From Planctomycetaceae bacterium (GTDB lineage Bacteria > Planctomycetota > MHYJ01 > SBBU01): a DNA stretch of 19,336 nucleotides. Position numbers and translations under genes: made by a program. The stretch is taken from positions 1-19,336 of the forward strand of contig SBBU01000161.1 of the NCBI GenBank assembly GCA_005239585.1, read 5' to 3'. This document shows positions 1-6,168 of this stretch, in pieces. The notes under the pieces were generated by a model, which searched no databases, was not told where the DNA came from, and saw nothing but the letters and a program-made list of their open reading frames with translations. Position 1 is the first letter of the stretch. Each line of letters opens with the position of its first letter.

Positions 1-24
1 AAATTTCTCTGCCGCACTTCCCAT
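1..24 (-). CDS. Start of an unidentified gene, cut by the window edge
   Basis: Only the first eight codons are inside the window (MGSAAEKF, reading leftward from the ATG at 24-22). A very strong Shine-Dalgarno stretch, GGAGGGAGGG at 37-28, sits directly upstream, and this is the main reason to call a gene here. It follows cysS on the same strand, about 97 bp after the cysS stop, so it may be the third gene of the ispF-cysS transcript. The product cannot be named from eight residues. Confidence 0.55.
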
Positions 25-121
25 ATTCCCTCCCTCCGTACTTTCTAGTATTAGTTTATCTTTTTTGATTACGACAGGAAATGTTCTACAGACTCAACTC
101 TATATGGCTCAGATCTAGAAT

Positions 122-1531
122 TTAAATTCTCTGCCAGCGAGTGCCTTGTGGCGTATCCTTGAGAAGAACCCCTTGGGATTTTAGCATATCACGTATCCTG
201 TCTGATTCTTTAAAGTCGCGCAGTTTGCGGGCCTCGTCTCTTTTTTTAATTAGCTCCAGAACTTGTTGGTCTAGTGACGCACTCTGAGTTTCAAGGCAGC
301 CTAGTACACTGTCAAAACTCTCTAGGGCGAAAAGGGCAGATTTAGCCCCATCTGTGCCAATTACATCAAGTTTCTTATTCACATCCCTTACAAAATCAAA
401 TAGAGCAGAGAGGGCCCCGGATATATTAAGATCATCATCCATTGCGCTTGTAAAACTGGCGCTTGCCCCCTGTATTATCTCTGATGTACCTTCTCCTTTG
501 CGTTTAGTCTCAGAGGTTTCTTTGAGTTTTCTATAGAGCTCATTGATTCGTTCGGTGGCCTGCCGAGCCGCCTCAAGGGCTTCAAATGTAAAATTTGCCT
601 GCGTTCTGTAATGAGTACTCAGCAAGAGGTACCTGAGTGCAACTGGCGAGACACCCCTTGCCAAGACATCATCCACAGTATAAAAGTTCCCCGCTGATTT
701 AGACATCTTCTTAGCATCTACCAGCAAAAAACGCACATGCAGCCAGTATCGCACAAACTGCCTTCCGGTATAACATTCCGACTGTGCGATCTCCGACTCG
801 TGATGCGGGAAAATATTATCTTCGCCGCCCGTGTGAATATCGAGTACTTCACCAAGATATTTCATCGACATTGCTGAACACTCGATGTGCCAGCCGGGAA
901 AACCTTTTCCCCATGGACTCTCCCACTGCATTATGTGTCTCGGGTCCTGTTTCCAGAGCGCGAAATCGACCGGATTTTTCTTTTCCGGATTTACATCAAT
1001 TCTTGCCCCTGCTTTCAAGTCCTCTATGGTATTTCCAGAGAGTCTTCCATAGCTTGTGAATTTTGAACAATCAAAGTAAACATTACCATTTACAGCATAT
1101 GCGAATCCCTTTGCAATCAAATGCTTTATTATTTCTATCATCTCCGAAATATGATCTGTGGCCTTGGGATAAAGCTCAGGTTTCCTTATCTTAAGGGCTT
1201 CAACAAGTCTCATGAACTCGTCAGTATATATTCTAGCTATCTCCCATGGATCTTTGTTCTGACGCCTTGCTGCCATCTCCAGCTTATCCTCGCCAGTATC
1301 CTCTGCCTCGATTGTAAGGTGACCAACATCCGTGATGTTCATGATCTGCCTCACCTTATATCCCTTGTACTCAAGATAGCGCCTCAGCAGGTCTGCAAAA
1401 ATAAATGAGCGAAAATTACCAATGTGTGGGTGTGAATAGACTGTCGGCCCGCAATTGTACATCCTAACCTCACCCTCTAGCTTTGGGATAAATTCTTCTA
1501 TTGATTTTGTATATGTGTTGTAAAATCTCAT
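122..1531 (-). CDS. cysS: Cysteinyl-tRNA synthetase
   Basis: Class I aminoacyl-tRNA synthetase that charges tRNA-Cys with cysteine in the cytoplasm. The protein is 469 residues, normal for the family. The HIGH-type signature is HPHIGN at 34-39 and the KMSKS loop is at 275-279. The four zinc ligands that select cysteine are visible: Cys27 (in NCGPTVY), Cys218 (in GWHIECSAMS), His243 and Glu247 (in HHESE), with the same spacing as in E. coli CysS. The ATG at 1531 is chosen because the protein then begins MRFYNTYT, as family members do; an extension to 1564 would lie inside ispF. The start overlaps the ispF stop as ATGA, so translation is probably coupled. The ispF-cysS order is common in bacteria. 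Confidence 0.97.
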   Translation of the reverse strand: MRFYNTYTKSIEEFIPKLEGEVRMYNCGPTVYSHPHIGNFRSFIFADLLRRYLEYKGYKVRQIMNITDVGHLTIEAEDTGEDKLEMAARRQNKDPWEIARIYTDEFMRLVEALKIRKPELYPKATDHISEMIEIIKHLIAKGFAYAVNGNVYFDCSKFTSYGRLSGNTIEDLKAGARIDVNPEKKNPVDFALWKQDPRHIMQWESPWGKGFPGWHIECSAMSMKYLGEVLDIHTGGEDNIFPHHESEIAQSECYTGRQFVRYWLHVRFLLVDAKKMSKSAGNFYTVDDVLARGVSPVALRYLLLSTHYRTQANFTFEALEAARQATERINELYRKLKETSETKRKGEGTSEIIQGASASFTSAMDDDLNISGALSALFDFVRDVNKKLDVIGTDGAKSALFALESFDSVLGCLETQSASLDQQVLELIKKRDEARKLRDFKESDRIRDMLKSQGVLLKDTPQGTRWQRI

Positions 1532-1974
1532 TCTATCTGCACTATTGCCTGACAAGCAACACAATTCCTTAATAGACCCTCTGATGTCTTTGCTTTTACA
1601 TTCACTTGGCCCTCAGAAATTCCAAGCAAACCAGCTAGATTCTTCGAAATCCTCTTTTTAAATTCAGCCAGTTTTGGTCGATCCATAATGACGGTAACAT
1701 CAACATTGACTAGATTTATCCGACCCACCTTCTCAAGCGTTTCTTTTAGCAATCTAACGCTGCTTGCACCTTTGTATCTCTTATCTGTATCAGGGAAATG
1801 ATCTCCTATATCCCCCTTGCCCCGGGCACCAAGAATAGCATCGATCACGGCGTGGAGTAGAACATCTGCGTCTGAATGCCCTGCAAGTCCGTTTTTATCT
1901 GAGATTTTGACCCCCCCTAGCACAAGCGGCCTCTTTGCCGACCTGATATGAACATCAAACCCTATCCCAACCAT
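1528..1974 (-). CDS. ispF: 2-C-methyl-D-erythritol 2,4-cyclodiphosphate synthase
   Basis: MEP-pathway enzyme that cyclises CDP-ME-2-phosphate to MEcPP for isoprenoid synthesis. At 148 residues it is slightly shorter than usual. The metal ligands are present: Asp7 and His9 (GFDVH) and His41 (in GHSDADVLLHA). The GDIGDHFPDTD region and the VNVKAKTSEG region are also recognisable. The C-terminus is odd: the usual GxxGRxEGIA element after the TxEGL segment is replaced by a shorter LLRNCVAC stretch, about four residues missing in frame. The ATG at 1974 is chosen because homologs start at this point (VGIGFDVH); upstream codons in frame read as promoter DNA. No Shine-Dalgarno is seen, but a promoter -10 box ends 9 nt upstream, so the mRNA may be leaderless. 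It is the first gene of the operon with cysS. Confidence 0.94.
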   Translation of the reverse strand: MVGIGFDVHIRSAKRPLVLGGVKISDKNGLAGHSDADVLLHAVIDAILGARGKGDIGDHFPDTDKRYKGASSVRLLKETLEKVGRINLVNVDVTVIMDRPKLAEFKKRISKNLAGLLGISEGQVNVKAKTSEGLLRNCVACQAIVQIE

Positions 1975-1983
1975 GCGGAGGTT

Positions 1984-2013
1984 AGTATAACTCAATTCAA
2001 TCAGCACTTGCAA
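1984..2013 (-). promoter_or_regulatory. Predicted promoter of ispF-cysS
   Basis: Reading leftward, a -35 box TTGCAA (2013-2008), an 18-bp spacer and a -10 box TATACT (1989-1984) precede the ispF ATG by only 9 nt. Transcription starting at the usual distance would give a leader of a few bases at most. The -35 box lies in the 8-bp palindrome CTTGCAAG (2007-2014), which can also serve the divergent arsC promoter. Identified by eye; there is no expression evidence. Confidence 0.45.
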
Positions 2014-2035
2014 GCAACATGGCAAAACATAAAAT
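2008..2035 (+). promoter_or_regulatory. Predicted promoter of the Sec-arsC gene
   Basis: TTGCAA (2008-2013), a 16-bp spacer and TAAAAT (2030-2035) lie on the plus strand. The -10 box ends 9 nt before the GTG start at 2045, again suggesting a leaderless transcript. The -35 is the same palindromic TTGCAA used in the opposite direction for ispF, so the two promoters would overlap and could be co-regulated or mutually exclusive. Assigned by eye. Confidence 0.4.
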
Positions 2036-2044
2036 TTAAACCCC

Positions 2045-2470
2045 GTGAGCGACAAGATAAGAATCATATTTATCTGAACAGGCAACATTGCGCGGAGCCA
2101 GTTAGCGGAAGGTTTGGCTCGTCACCTGGGGGGTGATCGTGTAGAAATTTACAGTGCAGGGACACACCCAAATCCAAAAGGAATATTTGAGCCAGCCGTC
2201 AAGGTATTGGCAGAGAAAGGAATAGACATATCCAATAACCGTAGCAAAGGACTCGGTCAGGTCCCTCTTGCCAAGGCAGACATTATAGTAACACTCTGTG
2301 ATTCTGCAGCCTCTGAATGCTCTGCGGGTTTAAAGGCCCCGAAGGTGATTCACTGGTCAACTCCAGATCCTGGCTACGCACCACCAGATGAACAGCTCAA
2401 TTTCACACGCACAATTTGTAATGACCTCGAGAAAAAAATCAGGGATTTATTCAGTTCTCTAGTGAGTTAG
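2045..2470 (+). CDS. arsC: ArsC-family arsenate reductase, predicted selenoprotein (UGA at the catalytic position)
   Basis: Thioredoxin-coupled arsenate reductase of the low-molecular-weight tyrosine phosphatase fold. From a GTG at 2045 the frame reads MSDKIRIIFI, then UGA (2075-2077), then TGNIARSQLAEGLARHL. This is the family P-loop C-X5-R, with UGA replacing the nucleophilic Cys (position 11) and Arg at 17. The resolving pair is intact in LCDSAASEC, at Cys85 and Cys92; the 11/85/92 pattern parallels Cys10/82/89 of S. aureus ArsC. The frame is open on both sides of the UGA and the family sequence continues to the TAG at 2470 (141 residues). GTG 2045 is the only standard start between the upstream in-frame stop and the UGA. 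A SECIS-like hairpin follows at 2095-2120. I read the UGA as selenocysteine; a nonsense mutation is the alternative. A caller that treats UGA as stop would begin at the TTG at 2114 and lose the active site. The last 12 bp overlap the convergent gene. Confidence 0.85.
2095..2120 (+). promoter_or_regulatory. SECIS-like hairpin downstream of the arsC UGA
   Basis: GAGCCA (2095-2100) pairs perfectly with TGGCTC (2115-2120). A G-U pair (2101/2114) can extend the stem, and T2102-A2110 and T2103-A2109 can close an AGCGG loop beyond a small bulge. About 24 nt separate the UGA (2075-2077) from the start of the apical loop. Bacterial SECIS elements lie in the coding region just after the UGA, with 16-37 nt to a loop that has a G in its first two positions; this hairpin satisfies both. 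It would recruit SelB with Sec-tRNA. Pairing was worked out by hand. Confidence 0.65.
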
Positions 2471-3634
2471 AGATTCTGTTACCCTGCCTAGGAAAAGAAT
2501 TGCAAAACAGGTATCTACGGGTCCTTGCCCCCAACTTCCATCTGACTTTTGATTCTCCACCAGCCACTTGGCCCCTTCCTTATACCAATCATGTGCACCA
2601 AACTTGTCTACATTGGAGAGCATTCCTGATCTCTCAAGGGCATAGAACCAGTAGTAATCGCTTCCACCGTCAAACTTGAGCTCACTTCCTCCGCCGACAA
2701 AGTTGTAATTTTTCTCCATCCACTTTAACCCAGCTGATATCGCCTTGTCATTTGCAAAATCGCTGCTCTTTTTGTATTCACCCAAGATGTATTTGACAAT
2801 GCACAGACTCGATACCCAGCCTGCTGTCATCGGATGATACTTGTAATGAGGATTCTCTTTTCCAAAAACCACAGGTTTTGGCTGATCTGTTGAAGTTCCA
2901 TCCCCCAGACCTCCGCCAGAGGTACCATATTGCCAGTGGCCATCAGGAAACTGAGTCTTCTCCCACCATTGCTTCGCGAGCTGCAGTGTCTCGACCGGTA
3001 TCTCAATCCCGGTATCATAGCATGCCCGAAGTCCCAATGCGGCATACTGACTGTTTGAATTATCCCCACGATCGCCAAGGTTCTCTGGAGGCTTTTGCCG
3101 CACAAGTTTTACTTTCCGCTTATCCCCAGGTTCTCTCGGCTTTGGATTTATATTATGAGTACTCCCATCACTTTTAATCTTATAACTATATGTCCAGTAC
3201 CCCTCCTTGCTTTGGGTATCTATCAGATACTGACCACACTCTGCGATGAATTCCACATATTTTGACTTGTTCAGTGCGCAAAGCGCCATCGCCTTGAGTG
3301 AGGCACGATATGTAGAACAAGGACGCCAGTCGAGTACATAGACAAGCAGCTTCTTACAATTTTCATCCTTTTCAGAAAAAGCGCCACCATGGACCAAGGT
3401 GAGCAAAAAAAGCTCAGCTCTTATATCTGCATCCTTGCGATTATCCTTAAAATATTTGGGCAGACTTGGCTCATAAGCCATACTTATATTTTTGAGCAGA
3501 TACTTGCATCCCTTGCTTATAGCCTCATCAATCTTCTTTTGATCCTGACCAAGTTCTATCAATGACAAGTTACAAAGTAAAAGAGTTGCAATCACAAGGA
3601 GCATTATCTTATTCTTGTGTGCCATCGAAATCAT
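2459..3634 (-). CDS. Secreted protein with squalene cyclase/prenyltransferase-type repeats
   Basis: 391 residues with an N-terminal signal peptide (hydrophobic core IMLLVIATLLLC, ending near ELGQ). The rest resembles the alpha-alpha barrel repeats of terpenoid cyclases and prenyltransferases. QW-like motifs are visible, such as EGYWTYS, FPDGHWQYG and QKSDGSWGQG, the last followed by DTCFAILFLGR near the C-terminus. The DxDD motif of squalene-hopene cyclases is not seen, so catalysis is doubtful and a structural or binding role is possible. Many copies of such proteins are typical of Planctomycetota genomes; their function is not established. It lies 58 bp after the Sec thioredoxin-like gene on the same strand and probably shares its transcript. 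GAGAAG lies 11 nt before the ATG; the ATG three codons later is an alternative start. The 3' end overlaps arsC tail to tail by 12 bp. Confidence 0.85.
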   Translation of the reverse strand: MISMAHKNKIMLLVIATLLLCNLSLIELGQDQKKIDEAISKGCKYLLKNISMAYEPSLPKYFKDNRKDADIRAELFLLTLVHGGAFSEKDENCKKLLVYVLDWRPCSTYRASLKAMALCALNKSKYVEFIAECGQYLIDTQSKEGYWTYSYKIKSDGSTHNINPKPREPGDKRKVKLVRQKPPENLGDRGDNSNSQYAALGLRACYDTGIEIPVETLQLAKQWWEKTQFPDGHWQYGTSGGGLGDGTSTDQPKPVVFGKENPHYKYHPMTAGWVSSLCIVKYILGEYKKSSDFANDKAISAGLKWMEKNYNFVGGGSELKFDGGSDYYWFYALERSGMLSNVDKFGAHDWYKEGAKWLVENQKSDGSWGQGPVDTCFAILFLGRVTESLTH

Positions 3635-3692
3635 TGTAGAAATATCTTCTCAATAATCAAACAATTAGATGTCAGTAGTTTTTTCCCAGGAT

Positions 3693-4958
3693 TTACTTCC
3701 ATCCGTATGACCAAATAAATGCAGGAGTTACAGTCTCGGAAGGTAATTTTCCAGCAAGCGTAAAGAGAATACCAATGGGCGCCGGCTCTAAATCATCGCT
3801 TCGAAAGTTATACTGAGTCCCGCCCCATCGTGTCCCTATTGCAACCAGTTCAAATGAAATAAATTTTGAGCTCTTGATGCTATACGTTGCAAACCCCAAC
3901 AGCCGTGCCTCAAAACCCCGCTTTTGCTCTGTTGGTTTATCCATATCCTTGAAACCTCCGACTGGCCATTTTCCCACTGCTGATGTCCGAGACTCTCCCT
4001 CAAATTTTACTGATACTATATCCCCATCTATCTTTGTAATCTCGCAAGTTAACTGGGCCTTTTCTACATTCTTCTCCTCATAAGGTACGGTTTGGCCGCA
4101 CACGTTATCAACCAGATTTAGGCGGGCAAGGCGCTTGATAAGAAACTCTGGAATTTTGAATTGAGCACCATGTTTCAATTCAGAAGGCAGGAGTTTTCGG
4201 GCCTCATCTTTTTTAAACCACGCATAATCCTGATTCCACGCATTTGCGCGCCAATCATTGGCAACCTTTTCACGAGGCAGGTCGCGAGAGTTCACACGCA
4301 GTACAAGTCCATCCTCAGGACATCTAAATTGCCGTTTAATATCCCTTTGAGGTTCTTCCGAAAGCAACCTTTCCTTGCGTGTAAGCTCGTTCCATTTTGC
4401 AAGGGCCTTGGCCAGCATTTTTGCAACATCTTCAGCCTTGTTTGAATTGATCGATGCAAGGAGCAGGCCGCTTGGGGCCGCCGCATAAATTCCCTGGCGT
4501 GTAGCCGTGGGTTTTGTACGCCCCGCATAATGACCCTGCTCTGCAATCTTTCTAAATAGCTCTCCTTCCGCGTTTTTATTTGTCTGTAATTGATGCACCT
4601 CATCTGCAACCGGAATGAATTTCGTAGCAAGCTCCTGAATCTTTGGATTGGACCAGACAGACTGCCTGCCCTTTACACCGTTATTTCAGGTACATGCAAG
4701 CGGATGGCCATTCATAGCCCAGAGCAAAATAGGCATCTCTTTTGCCTGCGCCTCTAGTACAGCATCCCAAAAAACAGCATGCCACGGAATTTTCTGCCAC
4801 TTGATGTCATCATCTTTTGGCCTGATATGATCGCGCCATTTTTCAAATGTCTTGTCAGTTAATTCCTGCGTGACCTCTTGGCCGGGAAACTTATCCAGTC
4901 CAATCAGCAAGGCAGCAAAGAACAAGAGGAAGTTGGTTCGGCCTCGTTTCACGACCAC
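3693..4958 (-). CDS. Secreted thioredoxin-like protein with a C-T-Sec motif, predicted selenoprotein
   Basis: One gene read through an in-frame UGA at 4688-4686, 421 residues in all. The N-terminus is a signal peptide (basic KRGR, then FLLFFAALLIGL). A thioredoxin-like domain follows: the first strand and redox loop read PILLWAMNGHPLACT, then UGA, then NNGVKGRQSVWSNP, and later strands are FIPVADE and QGIYAAAPSGLLLASINS. UGA is residue 91 and Cys 89, giving a Cys-Thr-Sec redox motif. About 250 further residues (from roughly EDGLVLRVNSRDLPR to the end) form a domain I cannot assign. The 29 codons between the UGA and the next possible start are open and family-like, and a SECIS-like hairpin lies at 4671-4650. 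Start choice: the GTG at 4958 has AGGTGAT 7 nt upstream; the GTG at 4952 would suit a leaderless transcript; an ATG at 4991 is also in frame. Likely an extracytoplasmic thiol/selenol oxidoreductase. Substrate unknown. Confidence 0.8.
4650..4671 (-). promoter_or_regulatory. SECIS-like hairpin downstream of the thioredoxin-like UGA
   Basis: On the minus strand GGGCAGGCA (4671-4663), the triloop GUC (4662-4660), then UGUCUG, a bulged G (4653) and UCC (4652-4650) form nine pairs (two of them G-U) with a single bulge. The UGA is at 4688-4686, so 23 nt separate it from the loop, and the loop starts with G. Spacing and loop fit the bacterial SECIS consensus and nearly equal the arsC element. Structure was drawn by hand. 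Confidence 0.7.
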
Positions 4959-4959
4959 T

Positions 4960-4988
4960 ATAATATCACCTGATAAATACTGCTTCAA
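4960..4988 (-). promoter_or_regulatory. Possible promoter of the Sec thioredoxin-like gene
   Basis: TTGAAG (4988-4983), a 17-bp spacer and TATTAT (4965-4960) lie immediately upstream. A transcript starting 7 nt after the -10 would begin at the GTG at 4952 and be leaderless. The same bases contain an AGGTGAT that could instead be a Shine-Dalgarno for the GTG at 4958 on a longer transcript, for instance one coming from tRNA-Arg. The two readings compete. Confidence 0.35.
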
Positions 4989-5042
4989 CATAATTCAAGC
5001 TTGGAATTTGTGATTTATCTCCCGCACTTGAGTACGGCAGAG

Positions 5043-5115
5043 TGTGGCTGGCTGGAATCGAACCAGCGACCTGTGGTTTAGGAAACCACCGCTCTTCCGT
5101 CTGAGCTACAGCCAC
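5043..5115 (-). tRNA. tRNA-Arg (anticodon CCU)
   Basis: A complete cloverleaf reads on the minus strand. The acceptor GTGGCTG (5115-5109) pairs with CAGCCAC (5050-5044), followed by discriminator A at 5043. The D arm is GCTC..GAGC. The anticodon stem GTGGT/ACCAC closes the loop TTCCTAA, giving anticodon CCU. The T arm GCTGG-TTCGAAT-CCAGC is perfect. No CCA is encoded. It lies 84 bp upstream of the Sec thioredoxin-like gene on the same strand. Confidence 0.96.
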
Positions 5116-5210
5116 ACGTAAAAGTAATTGAAGTACAACTATTTATACACAAACTTTTCTTGCAATCAATAAGCATGATAATGGACACAACTTTGGCTAC
5201 GGCTTTATGC

Positions 5211-5283
5211 TTTTCGGTATCAATTGGATTAAAAGGAAAGTTATCTTAGTAAACCTTCGCTTTTACAATTGAGCTACAACCAC
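5211..5283 (-). pseudogene. Decayed copy of the tRNA-Arg gene
   Basis: Minus strand from 5283 starts GTGGTTGTAGCTCA and continues with an anticodon-loop-like TTTACTAA and a T-loop-like TTTTAATCCA. By hand count 29 of the first 38 bases equal those of tRNA-Arg(CCU) next to it. The acceptor partner, the anticodon stem and the T stem no longer pair, so it is unlikely to be functional. The left boundary is approximate. Apart from this relic I see no gene in 5116-5402. Confidence 0.55.
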
Positions 5284-5402
5284 ATAGAAAAATCTAATTC
5301 AAAACTATCTAGTATGCCACAGTACTAGTCTAACATTACAATATCCATATATTTCAGCAAAAGATCTCATTACTAAAAATAGTATAAACCAATCCTCTGA
5401 CA

Positions 5403-5951
5403 TCAAGTCCTTCCGCCGAAGTTTTTATACAGATACACATATTCACCTTTCTTGATAATCTTGCCTTTCTTTACGTCATTTCTTTCCTTCTGATTCAACT
5501 CCTCAAACCATGCCGGGTAGTAAGAATAGGAATAAATCTTTTTACCTAGTACCACAGGAACTTTCTTATCTATGGGTGGAAACTTGTGATGCAAAAATAC
5601 GTAATCTTCTGAAAGCCACTTTGGGACAGATAGAGTCTTGGGGGTACATATAAATGTTGACATTTTAAACAATCGCTTCTTTAAAGGTTTTTTCCAGTCT
5701 ATTTGTTCTATCTCTTTGTACGTTAACCATGTATGAAAAAGGCACTCCTCATGATTGTACTGTTTAACCTCCTCAGAAACATCCTTTGGAAGTCCTCTGT
5801 TGATTGCAACAGGCTTGAATCCGTATTCTTCATTAGGGAGAAATAAACAATCAGACACGTCAGTTCTTTGAAATATCCAAGAGGCTTTAAAAGCCATTTC
5901 CCATTTGTGATGATAACGTGTTTCAACCCATGCGTAAACACCCATAGTCAT
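5403..5951 (-). CDS. Conserved-looking protein of unknown function
   Basis: 182 residues, no signal peptide or membrane segment, rich in aromatic and charged residues. It opens MTMGVYAWVETRYHHKWE and has the segments NRGLPKDVSEEVKQY and FHTWLTYKEIEQIDW. That combination (a short start with a W-containing strand, RGLPxDVSxxV, then HTWLT) resembles a group of uncharacterised small proteins found in phages and bacteria. I recall the pattern but cannot name a family or a function. The ATG at 5951 is preceded by a possible -10 box and no Shine-Dalgarno; the ATG at 5945 is an alternative. It ends in TGA, which I treat as a normal stop. It stands alone between the tRNA relic and the Cys-rich gene. 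Confidence 0.7.
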   Translation of the reverse strand: MTMGVYAWVETRYHHKWEMAFKASWIFQRTDVSDCLFLPNEEYGFKPVAINRGLPKDVSEEVKQYNHEECLFHTWLTYKEIEQIDWKKPLKKRLFKMSTFICTPKTLSVPKWLSEDYVFLHHKFPPIDKKVPVVLGKKIYSYSYYPAWFEELNQKERNDVKKGKIIKKGEYVYLYKNFGGRT

Positions 5952-5960
5952 ATAGATTTT

Positions 5961-5988
5961 ATTGTAAGCAAGTAAAATCCCGATGCAA
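5961..5988 (-). promoter_or_regulatory. Weak promoter candidate of the 182-residue protein
   Basis: TTGCAT (5988-5983), a 16-bp spacer and TACAAT (5966-5961) precede the ATG at 5951 by 9 nt. The -10 is good (5 of 6) and the -35 poor (3 of 6). The spacing matches the leaderless arrangement seen at ispF and arsC. Confidence 0.3.
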
Positions 5989-6026
5989 GAAGTAACTTGT
6001 GCTGTAAGTCATTTTTGGAATAACAT

Positions 6027-6054
6027 TTGACAGCACACTACAGGCACGTACAAC
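6027..6054 (+). promoter_or_regulatory. Promoter candidate of the Cys-rich lipoprotein gene
   Basis: A perfect -35 TTGACA (6027-6032), a 16-bp spacer and TACAAC (6049-6054) lie about 115 bp before the ATG at 6169. This would leave a leader of roughly 110 nt that carries a Shine-Dalgarno. I see no convincing riboswitch fold in the leader. The rest of 5952-6168 holds nothing I can identify. Confidence 0.35.
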
Positions 6055-6168
6055 GAGCATTATAGCCATCAAACTAGGCCATGCAATCAAACTACCTATT
6101 GATTTCTAAAATTAACCTGACTATGATTCAAGCTATCCAAATAGTCAAACTTTTTCAGGAGTAAGTAT

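Noticed and set aside
122..1974. T-box or other cysteine-responsive leader controlling cysS
   Set aside because: cysS overlaps ispF with no leader of its own, and the ispF promoter leaves essentially no untranslated region.
1948..2136. A 62-codon plus-strand frame across the ispF/arsC intergenic region
   Set aside because: It runs antisense to the ispF start and out of frame with arsC, has no Shine-Dalgarno and no recognisable protein sequence.
2075..4688. Genome-wide UGA reassignment (genetic code 4 or 25) as the explanation for the in-frame UGA codons
   Set aside because: Several intact genes here end in TGA at the expected family length (ispF at 1528-1530, the ThiF-type gene at 10545-10547, the ApbE fusion at 12757-12759), and conserved Trp codons are TGG.
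4599..4688. Two separate genes (signal-peptide fragment and C-terminal protein) instead of one read-through gene
   Set aside because: The 29 codons between the UGA and the next possible start are open and continue the thioredoxin-like fold. Neither piece alone makes a sensible protein.
5370..5405. Third selenoprotein: reading through the TGA that ends the 182-residue protein gives Sec-Cys and ten more residues
   Set aside because: The extension is short and family-less, the next stop follows at once, and I found no convincing hairpin at SECIS distance. A normal stop is simpler.
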